Positions 1 to 8,786 of a stretch of 42,555 bases of DNA are shown piece by piece; position 1 is the stretch's first letter; each line of letters begins with the position of its first letter. Both the position numbers and the translations under genes were made by a program. Source of the stretch: Elioraea thermophila (ex Habib et al. 2022) (GTDB lineage Bacteria; Pseudomonadota; Alphaproteobacteria; Acetobacterales; Acetobacteraceae); the NCBI RefSeq assembly GCF_003336755.1, contig NZ_QMDI01000012.1, positions 1 through 42,555 on the forward strand, read 5' to 3'. The notes beneath the pieces were generated by a model that did not search any database, was not told the DNA's origin, and worked only from the letters and a program-made list of their open reading frames with translations.

Positions 1-126
1 CGCCGGGGCCATGCCGCCGAGGCGGACGGTGCCGGCATCGGCGATGGGCTTCAGCGCCGGGGCCATGCCGCCGAGGCGGACCGTGCGGGAGTCCTGCGTC
101 GGAGAGGCGGTGAGGATGGTGGTCAT
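1..126 (-). CDS. Repeat-containing small protein, N-terminal part only
   Basis: A leftward gene starts at ATG 126 and runs off the window edge, so only 42 codons are visible. The start has a good ribosome binding site, AGGAG seven bases upstream. After a 14-residue leader, MTTILTASPTQDSR, the product enters a tandem repeat: TVRLGGMAPALKPIADAG, then TVRLGGMAPA before the edge. The repeat has an 18-residue (54-nt) period and the two copies are nearly identical at DNA level, which suggests recent duplication. No signal peptide or known domain is visible. It is divergent from a large SARP-type regulator, a common layout for regulator and target. A repetitive precursor peptide or a structural repeat protein are both possible. 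The function is unknown to me. Confidence 0.55.
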   Translation of the reverse strand, partial: MTTILTASPTQDSRTVRLGGMAPALKPIADAGTVRLGGMAPA

Positions 127-473
127 GGCAATCTCCTGCGTTCGTCTCTCGACTGCGTGTTCCTGCTTTGTTCCAGCCGCCGGCGGCGCAGACCGCTGTT
201 GGCGGGGGCGGAGGCGGCAGGCCGGCGGGGCAGTCCTTCCCGCCGGGTGTCGAAACGGTAATAGGAGAGAGAGCCTATGGCAAGAGTTTTCTCCTACGCC
301 GTCGGAACGGGATCCTATCATTCCGGCCGCGAGGGAAAGCCGGCGGCACGTCGGGCGATCAGCCACGTCCATCCCCTGCTCCTTCCACCATCGCGCGTAG
401 GTTCTCGTCTCCATGCGCGTGATGAGATGGTGCAAATCCTTCAAGCTAGGTTAACGTCAGTTCGTGGCGCATC
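127..473. promoter_or_regulatory. Divergent intergenic region between repeat protein and SARP regulator
   Basis: This 347-nt stretch separates two divergent starts and should carry both promoters. It is less GC-rich in its second half (about 270-473) than the genes around it. I could not pick a convincing -35/-10 pair on either strand. A 66-codon reading frame at 277-477 has AGGAG upstream and its stop overlaps the ATG of the regulator, but its codon third positions are not GC-rich like the genes, so I do not call it. Confidence 0.35.
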
Positions 474-2498
474 ATGAACACGCTCTCTCCGTCAATGCCA
501 GACATACGTGTGGGTGAGCTGCCCACCTCGCCGGCCCCGCGCCTGCGCCTGAAGCTGATCGGCGCCATGGACGCCTGGAGCGTGTCGAGCGAGCGCGTCC
601 TGCCGCGCGTCCGAAAAACGCGCGCCGTGCTCGCGATTCTGGCCTTGGCGGCGCCCAAGCCCGTCAGCCGGCAGAAACTCTCCGGCCTGCTGTGGTCAAC
701 GCGTGACCGCGAGCAGGCGCGCGCCTCGCTGCGCCAGGCGCTGCACGAACTGTCGCTGACCCTCGCCCCCTGTGGGCCGCCCCTGCTGCATGCCGACCGG
801 GATCAGGTGTGGCTCGACGCCGACGCCGTGTGGGTCGACGCCCTTCAGGTCGTTCGAGTCGAACCGGTTTCGCCCGCCCTGCTCGATCTCCTCGACGGAA
901 CGCTGCTCGAGGGGTTCGAGGGGCTCGACCCGGCCATGGACGCCTGGCTGGTCACGCAGCGACGCAGCTTCCGTGACCAGGCGCGCGGAGCGATCGAACG
1001 GTTGCTCGAGGCAACCACCGATTTTGAAGGGCGAATCGAGGTCGCCCAGCGTCTGCTTGCCCTCGACGAGGCGCATGAGGTCGCCTGGCGGGCGCTGATC
1101 GAGGCGCATGCCGCCCGCGGCGAACGAAGCCGTGCCCTCGAGGCGTTCGAATCCTGCCGCAGCGCTCTTGCCCGGCTGCTGAAGGCCACGCCCTCGCCGG
1201 AAACCCTGGCGCTTGCGGAAAGCCTGCGTGCCGGTGGTGAACCCGAAGTTCGCCCGCCGCCACCGAGCGAGATCAAGGTCGCCCCGAAGCGATCCGTTGC
1301 CCGCGGGGCGCGGCTCGGCGTCGCTCCCCTGCGCGCGCTCGGCAACGCCGATGAGGCCGACTTCGCCATCGGGCTGGCCGAGGAAATCACCACCGCCCTC
1401 GCGCGCTTTCGCTGGATCGCCGTCGTCTCCTCCGGCTCCCTCGCCCGGCTGGGCGAAACCGCCTCCGACCCCGAGGCGCTGCGGGCCGCCCTGGACCTCG
1501 ACTTCCTGCTCGCCGGCACCGTGCAGCGTGACGAGGCACGGGTGCGGGTCTCGTTGCGCCTTCTCGACCTCCATGCCGGCGGCGAGGTCGTCTGGGCGCA
1601 GCGCTTCGACCAGCCGGCCGCCGACCTCCTCGCCCTGCAGGACGAGATCGCCGCCGCCGTGGTCGCCCGCATCGACCCCGAGATCCTGCTGATCGAGGCC
1701 CGTCGTGCCGCCGTGGCACCGGGCCGCGATGCCTCGGCGCATGCCCTCGTCCTGTCCGCCATTCCGGCCATCTACCGCCTGGAGAAGGAAAGTTTTCTCA
1801 AGGCCGGGCAGATGCTGGAGGAGGCGATCGCCCGCGAGCCGGACGACGCCACAGCGCATGCCTGGTATGCATACTGGCACATCTTCTACGTCGGTCAGGG
1901 CTGGGCGCCGGACCAAGCGGAGGCGATGGCACGCGCCGGCCGCCTGGCGGAACGCGCCATCCTGCTTGATCCGCAGGACGCCCGCGCCTTCGCCATTGCC
2001 GGCCACGTGCGGGCCTATCTGCACCGCCGGCTCGATGAAGCCATGGTCCTTCACGAGCGCGCGATCAGCCTGAACCCCAATCTTCCGATGGCCTGGGTGC
2101 TTTCCGGCGTCGCCCACGCCTATGCCGGTGACCACGAGGAGGCGCTGCGCCGGATCCTCCGCTACCGTCGCCTCTCACCGCTCGATCCGCACGCCTTCTT
2201 CTTCGACGTCGCCCTCGAGATCGCCTACCTCCTCTCCGGACGCTACGACGAGGCGATCGAGCTCGGCCGACAGTTGACCGAGGTCCATCCGGGCCTGTCC
2301 GCGGCCTGGAAGCCCTATGTGGCGGCACTCGCCCTCGCCGGTCGCACGGCGGAGGCCGAAGCGGCGGCCCAGCGCCTGCTCGCCATCGAACCCGGCTTCA
2401 CGGTCGAACGGTTCCTCGCCTCGGCTCCCTTCGTGCGGGACGAGGACCGCGAGCGTTACGCCCGCGGCCTGCGCGAGGCGGGCATCCCCGAAACCTGA
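474..2498 (+). CDS. SARP-family transcriptional regulator with TolB-like and TPR regions
   Basis: The 674-residue product appears to have three parts. Residues about 22-105 form an OmpR/SARP-type winged-helix region (RKTRAVLAILAL, then SRQKLSGLLWSTRDREQARASLRQ). Residues about 120-255 resemble the bacterial transcriptional activator (BTAD) helical domain. Residues about 278-400 resemble the TolB-like N-terminal fold seen in CadC/adenylate-cyclase-type regulators (FAIGLAEEITTALARF, LLAGTVQRDEARVRVSLRLL). The C-terminal half is TPR-like (for example AHAWYAYWHIFY, AFAIAGHVRAYLHRRLDEA, AWVLSGVAHAYAGDHEEAL). No NB-ARC ATPase and no membrane segment are visible, so it is probably a cytosolic regulator with protein-interaction repeats. 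The ATG at 474 is the first start in frame before the domain. The divergent repeat-protein gene is a plausible target; that link is inference. Confidence 0.8.
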   Translation: MNTLSPSMPDIRVGELPTSPAPRLRLKLIGAMDAWSVSSERVLPRVRKTRAVLAILALAAPKPVSRQKLSGLLWSTRDREQARASLRQALHELSLTLAPCGPPLLHADRDQVWLDADAVWVDALQVVRVEPVSPALLDLLDGTLLEGFEGLDPAMDAWLVTQRRSFRDQARGAIERLLEATTDFEGRIEVAQRLLALDEAHEVAWRALIEAHAARGERSRALEAFESCRSALARLLKATPSPETLALAESLRAGGEPEVRPPPPSEIKVAPKRSVARGARLGVAPLRALGNADEADFAIGLAEEITTALARFRWIAVVSSGSLARLGETASDPEALRAALDLDFLLAGTVQRDEARVRVSLRLLDLHAGGEVVWAQRFDQPAADLLALQDEIAAAVVARIDPEILLIEARRAAVAPGRDASAHALVLSAIPAIYRLEKESFLKAGQMLEEAIAREPDDATAHAWYAYWHIFYVGQGWAPDQAEAMARAGRLAERAILLDPQDARAFAIAGHVRAYLHRRLDEAMVLHERAISLNPNLPMAWVLSGVAHAYAGDHEEALRRILRYRRLSPLDPHAFFFDVALEIAYLLSGRYDEAIELGRQLTEVHPGLSAAWKPYVAALALAGRTAEAEAAAQRLLAIEPGFTVERFLASAPFVRDEDRERYARGLREAGIPET

Positions 2499-2510
2499 AC
2501 CCGACCTTTG

Positions 2511-2540
2511 TTGCAGCGCACCATAACGATCGGCTAGCCT
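2511..2540 (+). promoter_or_regulatory. Candidate gyrA promoter
   Basis: TTGCAG at 2511-2516 is followed after 18 bases by TAGCCT at 2535-2540, in the short gap before gyrA (GTG 2569). The form resembles other candidates in this window (TTGCCA-17-TAGCGA, TTGACC-18-TAGGGT). The -10 is a weak match to the general consensus. Confidence 0.4.
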
Positions 2541-2568
2541 CCCTCCGCGCGGAAACGGGGAACGCCAG

Positions 2569-5283
2569 GTGACCGACGAGACCAAGCCCGAGGGTCGGGA
2601 CGACATCGAGCCCGTCCTCCTCGAGGAGGAGATGCGCCGCTCCTACCTCGACTACGCGATGAGCGTCATCGTCGCGCGCGCCCTGCCCGACGTGCGCGAC
2701 GGGCTCAAGCCTGTCCATCGCCGCATCCTGTTCGCGATGCACGAGGCGGGCTACGGACCGGACAAACCGCATCGCAAGTCCGCCCGCGTGGTGGGCGACG
2801 TGATGGGCAAGTACCACCCGCACGGCGACGCCGCGATCTACGACGCCATGGTCCGGATGGCGCAGCCCTTCGCCATGCGCCTGCCTTTGCTCGACGGGCA
2901 GGGCAACTTCGGCTCGATGGACGGCGACCCCCCCGCCGCCATGCGCTACACCGAGGTGCGCCTGGCTCCCGCCGCCCTGCTGCTGCTCGACGGCATCGAC
3001 GAGGACACGGTCGATTTCCAGCCCAACTACGACGAGAGTGCCGAAGAGCCGCGCGTGCTGCCGGCCGCCTTCCCCAACCTGCTCGTCAACGGGGCGAACG
3101 GCATCGCGGTCGGCATGGCGACCTCGATCCCCACCCACAACCTCGCCGAGGTGATCGACGCTGCGCTGGTTCTGATCGACGACCCGGCCGCGTCGCTCGA
3201 TGCGCTGATGGAACGACTGCCGGGGCCAGACTTTCCCACGGGCGGCATCATCCTCGGCCGCGGTGCCATCCGCTCGGCTTACGCGACGGGGCGCGGCTCC
3301 ATCACCGTGCGCGCCCGCGCGCACATCGAGGAACTGAAGCGCGAGCGCGAGGCGATCGTCGTCACCGAGATTCCCTATCAGGTGAATAAGGCCGACCTTC
3401 TCGGCCAGATCGCCGACCTCGTGCGCGAGAAGCGGATCGAGGGCATCAGCGACATCCGCGACGAATCCGACCGCGAGGGCGTGCGCGTGGTGATCGAGCT
3501 GCGGCGCGAGGCGAACGCCGAGATCGTCCTCAACCAGCTCTACCGCTTCACCCGGCTGCAGACCTCGTTCCCGGTGCAGATGCTGGCACTCGCCGGCGGC
3601 CGGCCCGAGCAGATGGGGCTGAAGGCGATCCTGGAAGCCTTCCTCGCCTTCCGTGACGAGGTATTGATCCGGCGCAGCCGGTATCGGCTGGCCAAGGCGC
3701 GCGAACGTGCGCATGCCCTGATCGGGCTCGCCGTCGCGGTTGCCAACATCGATGACGTCATCGCCCTGATCCGGTCCGCCAAGGATGCGCAGGAGGCGCG
3801 CGAGGCGCTGATGGGCCGCGCCTGGCCCGGCGCCGATCTCGCGCCGCTTCTCGCCCTCGTCGACGATCCCGCCAACGCGCTCGGCCCGGACGGCACCATT
3901 CGCCTCACCGAGGCGCAGGCCCGCGCCATCCTCGATCTTCGCCTGCAGCGGCTGACGGGGCTTGAGCGCGAGAAGATCGCCGAGGAACTGCGGGGCCTCG
4001 GCGCCGACATCGAGCGCCTCCTCGGCCTCCTCTCCTCGCGCGCCGCGCGTCTCGCCGCCATCCGCGAGGACCTCCTCGCCATCCGCGCCGCGCACGCCTC
4101 GCCCCGCCGCACCACGATCGAGGAGGCGGAAGCGGAGCTCGACGACGAGAGCCTGATCGAGCCAGCGCAGATGGTGGTCACCCTCACCCGCGAGGGGTTC
4201 ATCAAGCGCGTGCCGCTCTCCGCCTTCCGCGAACAGCGCCGCGGCGGCAAGGGCCGAAGCGGGATGGCGACCCGCGAGGAGGATGCGGTCACGCGCATCT
4301 TCGTCGCCAACACGCACGACGAGGTGCTGTTCTTCACCTCGCGCGGCATGGCCTATCGGCTGAAGGTCTGGCGCCTGCCGGAGGCCGCACCGCAGGCGAA
4401 GGGGCGCAACATCCGCCAACTGCTCGACGGGCTCGCGACGGACGAGACCATCACCGCCGTGCTGCCGCTGCCGGCGGACGAGACGCTGTGGGACAGCCTC
4501 TACGCGGTGTTCGCCACCTCCGCCGGCAATGTGCGGCGCAATCGTCTGTCGGATTTCCGCAACGTCCGCGCTTCGGGCCTGATCGCGATGAAGCTCGAGG
4601 GCGAGGAGCGTCTGATCGGCGTGCAGGCCGTGCGCGAGGACGACGACGTGCTGCTCGCAACACGCCAGGGCCGCGCCATTCGTTTCCCCGTCGCCGAGGA
4701 GCTCCGCGTCTTCGCCGGACGCACCTCCACGGGGGTGCGGGGGATCAGGCTCGCCGAGGGCGACGAGGTGATCAGCCTTTCCGTGCTGCGCCACGTCGAG
4801 GCCTCGGCGGAGGAGCGCGCCGCCTACCTCAGGATCGCCAACGCCAAACGTCGCGGCGCCGAGACGGAAGAGGCGGCGGCCGCGGAAGAGGAGGCCGAGG
4901 CGGCGGCGGAGATCGTGCTGTCGCCGGAACGCTACGCGGAACTCGAACGGGCCGAGGAGTTCGTGCTCACCGTCACCGCGGGCGGCTACGGCAAGCGAAG
5001 CTCGGCCTACGAATACCGCATCTCCGGCCGTGGCGGGCAGGGCATCATCGGCATCGCGCTGACGGCGAAGAACGGCCGGGCCGCGGTCGCCGCCTTCCCG
5101 GTGCGGGCGGGCGACCAGCTCATGCTCGCCACCGACAAGGGCCGCACCATCCGCATCCCCGTCGACGAGATCCGCATCGCCGGCCGCGCCACCCAAGGGG
5201 TGACGCTGTTCCGCATCGAGGAGGACGAGCACGTCGTCTCCGTCTTCCCGGTGATCGAGGAGGCGGAGGAGGAGAGCGACTGA
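2569..5283 (+). CDS. gyrA: DNA gyrase subunit A
   Basis: The 904-residue product is the DNA-breaking subunit of gyrase, which with GyrB introduces negative supercoils. The catalytic tyrosine is Tyr127 in [10 protein letters not shown]. The GyrA-box QRRGGKG, which separates gyrase from topoisomerase IV ParC, is present near residue 555. The C-terminal wrapping domain carries an Ala/Glu-rich insert around residues 760-785 and an acidic tail ending EEAEEESD. In the quinolone region [12 protein letters not shown] the residue matching E. coli Ser83 is Ala88, while Asp92 matches Asp87. The GTG start at 2569 directly precedes [10 protein letters not shown]. The stop overlaps the coaD start (TGATG), suggesting co-translation. 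Confidence 0.97.
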   Translation: MTDETKPEGRDDIEPVLLEEEMRRSYLDYAMSVIVARALPDVRDGLKPVHRRILFAMHEAGYGPDKPHRKSARVVGDVMGKYHPHGDAAIYDAMVRMAQPFAMRLPLLDGQGNFGSMDGDPPAAMRYTEVRLAPAALLLLDGIDEDTVDFQPNYDESAEEPRVLPAAFPNLLVNGANGIAVGMATSIPTHNLAEVIDAALVLIDDPAASLDALMERLPGPDFPTGGIILGRGAIRSAYATGRGSITVRARAHIEELKREREAIVVTEIPYQVNKADLLGQIADLVREKRIEGISDIRDESDREGVRVVIELRREANAEIVLNQLYRFTRLQTSFPVQMLALAGGRPEQMGLKAILEAFLAFRDEVLIRRSRYRLAKARERAHALIGLAVAVANIDDVIALIRSAKDAQEAREALMGRAWPGADLAPLLALVDDPANALGPDGTIRLTEAQARAILDLRLQRLTGLEREKIAEELRGLGADIERLLGLLSSRAARLAAIREDLLAIRAAHASPRRTTIEEAEAELDDESLIEPAQMVVTLTREGFIKRVPLSAFREQRRGGKGRSGMATREEDAVTRIFVANTHDEVLFFTSRGMAYRLKVWRLPEAAPQAKGRNIRQLLDGLATDETITAVLPLPADETLWDSLYAVFATSAGNVRRNRLSDFRNVRASGLIAMKLEGEERLIGVQAVREDDDVLLATRQGRAIRFPVAEELRVFAGRTSTGVRGIRLAEGDEVISLSVLRHVEASAEERAAYLRIANAKRRGAETEEAAAAEEEAEAAAEIVLSPERYAELERAEEFVLTVTAGGYGKRSSAYEYRISGRGGQGIIGIALTAKNGRAAVAAFPVRAGDQLMLATDKGRTIRIPVDEIRIAGRATQGVTLFRIEEDEHVVSVFPVIEEAEEESD

Positions 5284-5834
5284 TGGGCGCGCGCCATGTC
5301 GGGCTCTATCCCGGCACCTTCGACCCGCCGACGCGCGGTCACGTCGACATCATCGGCCGTGCGGCGCGCCTCGTTGACGTGCTCGTCGTCGGCGTGGCGG
5401 CGAACGCGGGCAAGGGCCCGCTCTTTCCGCTCGCCGAGCGGGTGGCGATGCTGGAGGAGGAGATCGCGCCGATCGCCGCCCGCAATGGCACCGAGATCGT
5501 CGTCCGCCCCTTCGACTGCCTGCTCATTCGTTTCGCGCGCGAGGTGGGCGCGCGGATGATCATCCGCGGGCTGCGCGCCGTCTCCGACTTCGAGTACGAG
5601 TTTCAGATGGCGGGGATGAACGCGCGCCTGGATCCGGGGATCGACACCGTGTTCCTGATGGCCTCCGAGGGCGTGCACTTCATCTCCAGCCGCTTCGTCA
5701 AGGAGATCGCGCGGCTGGGGGGCGACGTCAGCGCCTTCGTCTCGCCCGCCGTGCTCGCCCGCATCACCGCTCGAGTGGCGTCGGAAGGCGACCGCGCAAG
5801 GCTTGCCATGGGGGCGGGTTCGGCGCACGACTGA
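5283..5834 (+). CDS. coaD: Pantetheine-phosphate adenylyltransferase (CoaD)
   Basis: This enzyme transfers AMP from ATP to 4'-phosphopantetheine, the penultimate step of coenzyme A synthesis. The 183-residue product shows the nucleotidyltransferase motif YPGTFDPPTRGHVDII at the N-terminus and the C-terminal ISSRFVKEIARLGGDVS typical of CoaD. IIRGLRAVSDFEYEFQMAGMN matches the substrate-binding region; the length is slightly above the usual 160 because of a C-terminal tail. The ATG overlaps the gyrA stop by one base. Confidence 0.96.
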   Translation: MGARHVGLYPGTFDPPTRGHVDIIGRAARLVDVLVVGVAANAGKGPLFPLAERVAMLEEEIAPIAARNGTEIVVRPFDCLLIRFAREVGARMIIRGLRAVSDFEYEFQMAGMNARLDPGIDTVFLMASEGVHFISSRFVKEIARLGGDVSAFVSPAVLARITARVASEGDRARLAMGAGSAHD

Positions 5835-5866
5835 ACCGACGACGCGAGCGAGGGAGGAGACCCGAC

Positions 5867-6430
5867 ATGACCGGACTGAGGCGCGCGCTGATCGGCGCGC
5901 TCGCGGTGTTCGCCGCCGCCGGGGCGGAGGCGCAGGCACCGGCGCGCGACCCGGAGAACCTGCTGTTCATGGACCTCGCCTCGGGGCGGGTGGTGATCGA
6001 ACTGCGGCCCGATCTCGCACCGAAGCATGTCGAGCGGATCAAGACGCTGGCCCGGCGCGGCTTCTACGACGGCACGCCGTTCCACCGCGTCATCGAGGGC
6101 TTCATGGCGCAGGGCGGGGATCCGACGGGCCGCGGCACCGGTGGCTCCGACCTGCCGAACCTGCCGGCCGAATTCACCCGCGAGGCGCGCTTCCTGCGCG
6201 GCACCGTCGGCATGGCGCGCACGAACGATCCGAACAGCGCGAACAGCCAGTTCTTCATCATGTTCGCCCCCGCCCCGCACCTCGATGGGCAGTACACCAT
6301 CTGGGGGCGGGTGATCGAAGGCATGGAGCACGTCGATCGCATCAAGCGCGGCGACCCCAATCGCGGCGGCATGGTGATGGGCGAACCCGACCGCATCGTG
6401 CGCATGCGGGTCGCGGCCGACGTGCGCTGA
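5867..6430 (+). CDS. Cyclophilin-type peptidyl-prolyl isomerase, probably exported
   Basis: The product has 187 residues. An N-terminal signal peptide of about 23 residues (RRALIGALAVFAAAGAEAQA) points to export to the periplasm. The cyclophilin core is intact: FHRVIEGFMAQGGD holds the catalytic Arg, SQFFIMFAPAPHLDGQYTIWG holds the substrate-binding Gln/Phe and His regions. It would catalyse proline cis-trans isomerisation in exported proteins. AGGGAGGAG precedes ATG 5867. It lies 32 bases after coaD and may be in the same transcript. Confidence 0.93.
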   Translation: MTGLRRALIGALAVFAAAGAEAQAPARDPENLLFMDLASGRVVIELRPDLAPKHVERIKTLARRGFYDGTPFHRVIEGFMAQGGDPTGRGTGGSDLPNLPAEFTREARFLRGTVGMARTNDPNSANSQFFIMFAPAPHLDGQYTIWGRVIEGMEHVDRIKRGDPNRGGMVMGEPDRIVRMRVAADVR

Positions 6431-6516
6431 GGCGGCAGCTGCGGGTCGGAGACGGGGCAGGGGTCACGCCGCGCGCGTTCCCCTGCGCCTCGTTCTGGCC
6501 TAGAAGGCGGCCACAG

Positions 6517-6591
6517 GGGCCGGTAGCTCAGCGGTAGAGCCGCGGACTTTTAATCCGTGGGTCGTGGGTTCGATCCCCACCCGGCCCTCCA
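6517..6591 (+). tRNA. tRNA-Lys (anticodon UUU), CCA encoded
   Basis: The full cloverleaf can be folded by eye. The acceptor stem GGGCCGG (6517-6523) pairs with CCGGCCC (6581-6587), the D arm is GCTC/GAGC, and the anticodon loop CTTTTAA places TTT at 6549-6551. The T arm GTGGG-TTCGATC-CCCAC is perfect. CCA is encoded at 6589-6591. The discriminator base is T (6588), whereas bacterial tRNA-Lys usually has A. A candidate promoter, TTCCCC (6478-6483), 17 bases, TAGAAG (6501-6506), lies just upstream. Confidence 0.95.
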
Positions 6592-6601
6592 GGCCTTTCG
6601 T

Positions 6602-8698
6602 TCATCCCGCGCGTTCTGCGGCCAAGGCGGCGAGCAAGGAGGCGGCCGGATCGCGCGCGAGGAGATCGCCGAGCGGAGCGGGCAGGCGGCGCCGCCAGTT
6701 CGGGTGCTCCGCGACGGTGCCCGGCAGGTTCACTTGGTCCGGCGACAGGATCGCGTCCTCGATCGGCAGCAGGACAAGCGCCGAGGCGGTGCGGCCGAGG
6801 AAGCGCGCGGCGGCGATGCCGAGACGGCTCAGCTCCGACGTCGGCGCCGGCGGCTCGCCCGCCGCGGCGCCGTGTTCGCGCAGGACCTGCCACAGCGCCG
6901 CGCGCTCGGTCTCGCGCTCGGCTCGGGCCGTTGCCTCGTCGCGCTCGTCGCCGAGCAAGCCCAGCGGAGCGCGCACGTCGATGTCCACTCCCCGCCACCA
7001 GCCGGCGAGGGTGGCGAGGTCGTGCGTCGTCGTCATCGCGATCGCGCGCGTGTCGTACCGGTCAGGGGGAAGGAACGCGCCCGTGCGATCGCGCTGGAAG
7101 AACAGCACGCGCAGGCCCAGCACGCCGCGTCGCGCCAGTTCCTCGCGCAGGCCCGCTTCCACCGTGCCGAGGTCCTCGCCGATGACGATCGCGCCTGCCC
7201 TGACCGATTCGAGCGCGAGAAGATTGAGCAGATCGCGTTTCGGAAAACGCAGGTAGGCGCCCTCGTCCGGCCGTGCGCCGTCGGGAATGCACCAGATGCG
7301 CGAGAGCCCCATCACGTGGTCGAGCCTGATTCCGCCCGCGTGCCGCATCGCCGCGCGAAGCTCCTCGCGGAAGGGGGCGAAGCCGGCTTCGACGAGCGCG
7401 GTGGGGGCGAAGGTGGTGAGCCCCCAGCCCTGACCGAGATGATTGAGCGCATCGGGCGGAGCGCCGATGCCCACCCCCTCGAGCAGGGCGCCTGCGCGTG
7501 CCCAGGCACGCGACCCGCCCGGGTGCTGGCCGACGGCGAGATCCGCGATCAGCCCGATGCGCATCCCCGCCCGTTGCGCGGTACGCTGGGCGGCGGACAG
7601 GCCGCGTTCGGCCAGCCACTGCAGGAAAAGGTGAAACGAGACCTCGGAGGCGTGTTCGCGCGCGAAACGCTCCACCGCCGGATGGGTGGGATCCCGCAAC
7701 GGAGCAGGCCAAGCGCGCCAGTCCCACTGTGCCGGATCAACCCGATAGCGGGCGGCGTGAAGGGCCTCGAACACGGCGTGACGACGGAGCGAGTCGCCGC
7801 CCTCGCGCACGAAGGCCGCAAACGCTTCGGCGAGCGGCGAACCCACCGGGCAAGCGGCGGCGAACCGTTCGAACAGGGCGCGCAGCAGAGCGAGCCGTGC
7901 CGGTACCGCCCGCGCGTAGTCCACCAGCGGCAGCGCTTCGAGTGCGGCGAGCTCCTCCGCAAGGCCCGTCGCGCCGATCAGGTCGGCGAGATGAGCCACC
8001 TCGGGGAGAGCACCCGGGTCGACGAGCCGCCCGTCGGCCTGCGCGCGCGAGGACGGCGAGTAGGGGCTGGCATGCGCGGGGTCGGCGGCGAACAGAGCGT
8101 GCGTCGGGCTCAGCATCAGTGCATCCGCCCCCGCCCGCGCGGCCGCCCGCGCGGCCTCAGCGAGCGCGCCGTAGTGGCCCAAGCCGCCGTCCTCGGCAGC
8201 CCGCAGCCCGTAGACCTGCACCGCGAGGCCCCAGAGGCGTTCGCGCTCCAGGCGGCCGAGGAAGCAGGCGCGAGGGCAGACGGCGATCCGTGTCGCGGCC
8301 CGGACCGCGCCGGAGAGCTCGATCACGCCCTCGCCGATCGTCCTCGGCAGGGTGATCGCGATGGAGCGCTCTTCGGCTTCCCGCGTCACCTCGGCAACAC
8401 CGGCGGCGCATTCCCCCGAGTCGAGAACGATCCGCCAGGCGACCGTTCCGTTCGCGTCAGCCGGAACGGCAAGCCGCCGCACCTCGCCCGCTTCGGCGGT
8501 CAGCAACGGCGGCGGCGACCACGACGCGGGCCGGGCTGCGAGCGCCTCGTCGGGACGCGAGGGATCGGTGCCGAGCGCGGTGAGAAGCGCCCGCAGCGTG
8601 TCGGGCGAGACCAGGCGCTGCCGGCCCTGCCAATCCCACCACTCCGTCTCGATGCCGCGCGCGCGCGCAAGCGCGGCGAGCGCCTCGTCCTCGTCCAT
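6602..8698 (-). CDS. malQ: 4-alpha-glucanotransferase (amylomaltase)
   Basis: The 698-residue enzyme is a glycoside hydrolase family 77 member that moves alpha-1,4-glucan segments between maltodextrins or glycogen chains in the cytosol. The catalytic nucleophile region IRLDHVMGLSRIWCIP, the acid/base region VIGEDLGTVE and the third acidic site TTHDLATLAGWW are all intact. I place the start at ATG 8698 (MDEDEALAALARARG). A longer reading to 8767 would run through the hairpin terminator of the upstream gene. It lies downstream of a sugar-type ABC importer but is separated from it by that terminator, so joint control is uncertain. Confidence 0.93.
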   Translation of the reverse strand: MDEDEALAALARARGIETEWWDWQGRQRLVSPDTLRALLTALGTDPSRPDEALAARPASWSPPPLLTAEAGEVRRLAVPADANGTVAWRIVLDSGECAAGVAEVTREAEERSIAITLPRTIGEGVIELSGAVRAATRIAVCPRACFLGRLERERLWGLAVQVYGLRAAEDGGLGHYGALAEAARAAARAGADALMLSPTHALFAADPAHASPYSPSSRAQADGRLVDPGALPEVAHLADLIGATGLAEELAALEALPLVDYARAVPARLALLRALFERFAAACPVGSPLAEAFAAFVREGGDSLRRHAVFEALHAARYRVDPAQWDWRAWPAPLRDPTHPAVERFAREHASEVSFHLFLQWLAERGLSAAQRTAQRAGMRIGLIADLAVGQHPGGSRAWARAGALLEGVGIGAPPDALNHLGQGWGLTTFAPTALVEAGFAPFREELRAAMRHAGGIRLDHVMGLSRIWCIPDGARPDEGAYLRFPKRDLLNLLALESVRAGAIVIGEDLGTVEAGLREELARRGVLGLRVLFFQRDRTGAFLPPDRYDTRAIAMTTTHDLATLAGWWRGVDIDVRAPLGLLGDERDEATARAERETERAALWQVLREHGAAAGEPPAPTSELSRLGIAAARFLGRTASALVLLPIEDAILSPDQVNLPGTVAEHPNWRRRLPAPLGDLLARDPAASLLAALAAERAG

Positions 8699-8734
8699 CG
8701 CGCGAGGCTGCGGTGCCGGGAGGGGAAACGCAAG

Positions 8735-8758
8735 AACGGCCGGGATGCCCCGGCCGTT
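8735..8758 (-). terminator. Hairpin terminator after the ABC transporter genes
   Basis: AACGGCCGGG and CCCGGCCGTT form a perfect 10-bp stem with a 4-base loop. Read leftward, it is followed by CTTGCGTTT, a weak U-tract. It sits between the binding-protein stop (8787) and malQ. Confidence 0.65.
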
Positions 8759-8786
8759 CCGCACCAAGGAGAGGACCGCTGCCCGC

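Noticed and set aside
277-477. 66-codon frame with AGGAG whose stop overlaps the SARP start
   Set aside because: Codon third positions are far less GC-rich than in neighbouring genes and the product resembles nothing; the arrangement could be chance.
2398-5232. Very long open frame on the minus strand
   Set aside because: It is antisense to gyrA. Long antisense frames are expected in GC-rich coding DNA, and the translation is low-complexity His/Gly/Arg-rich.
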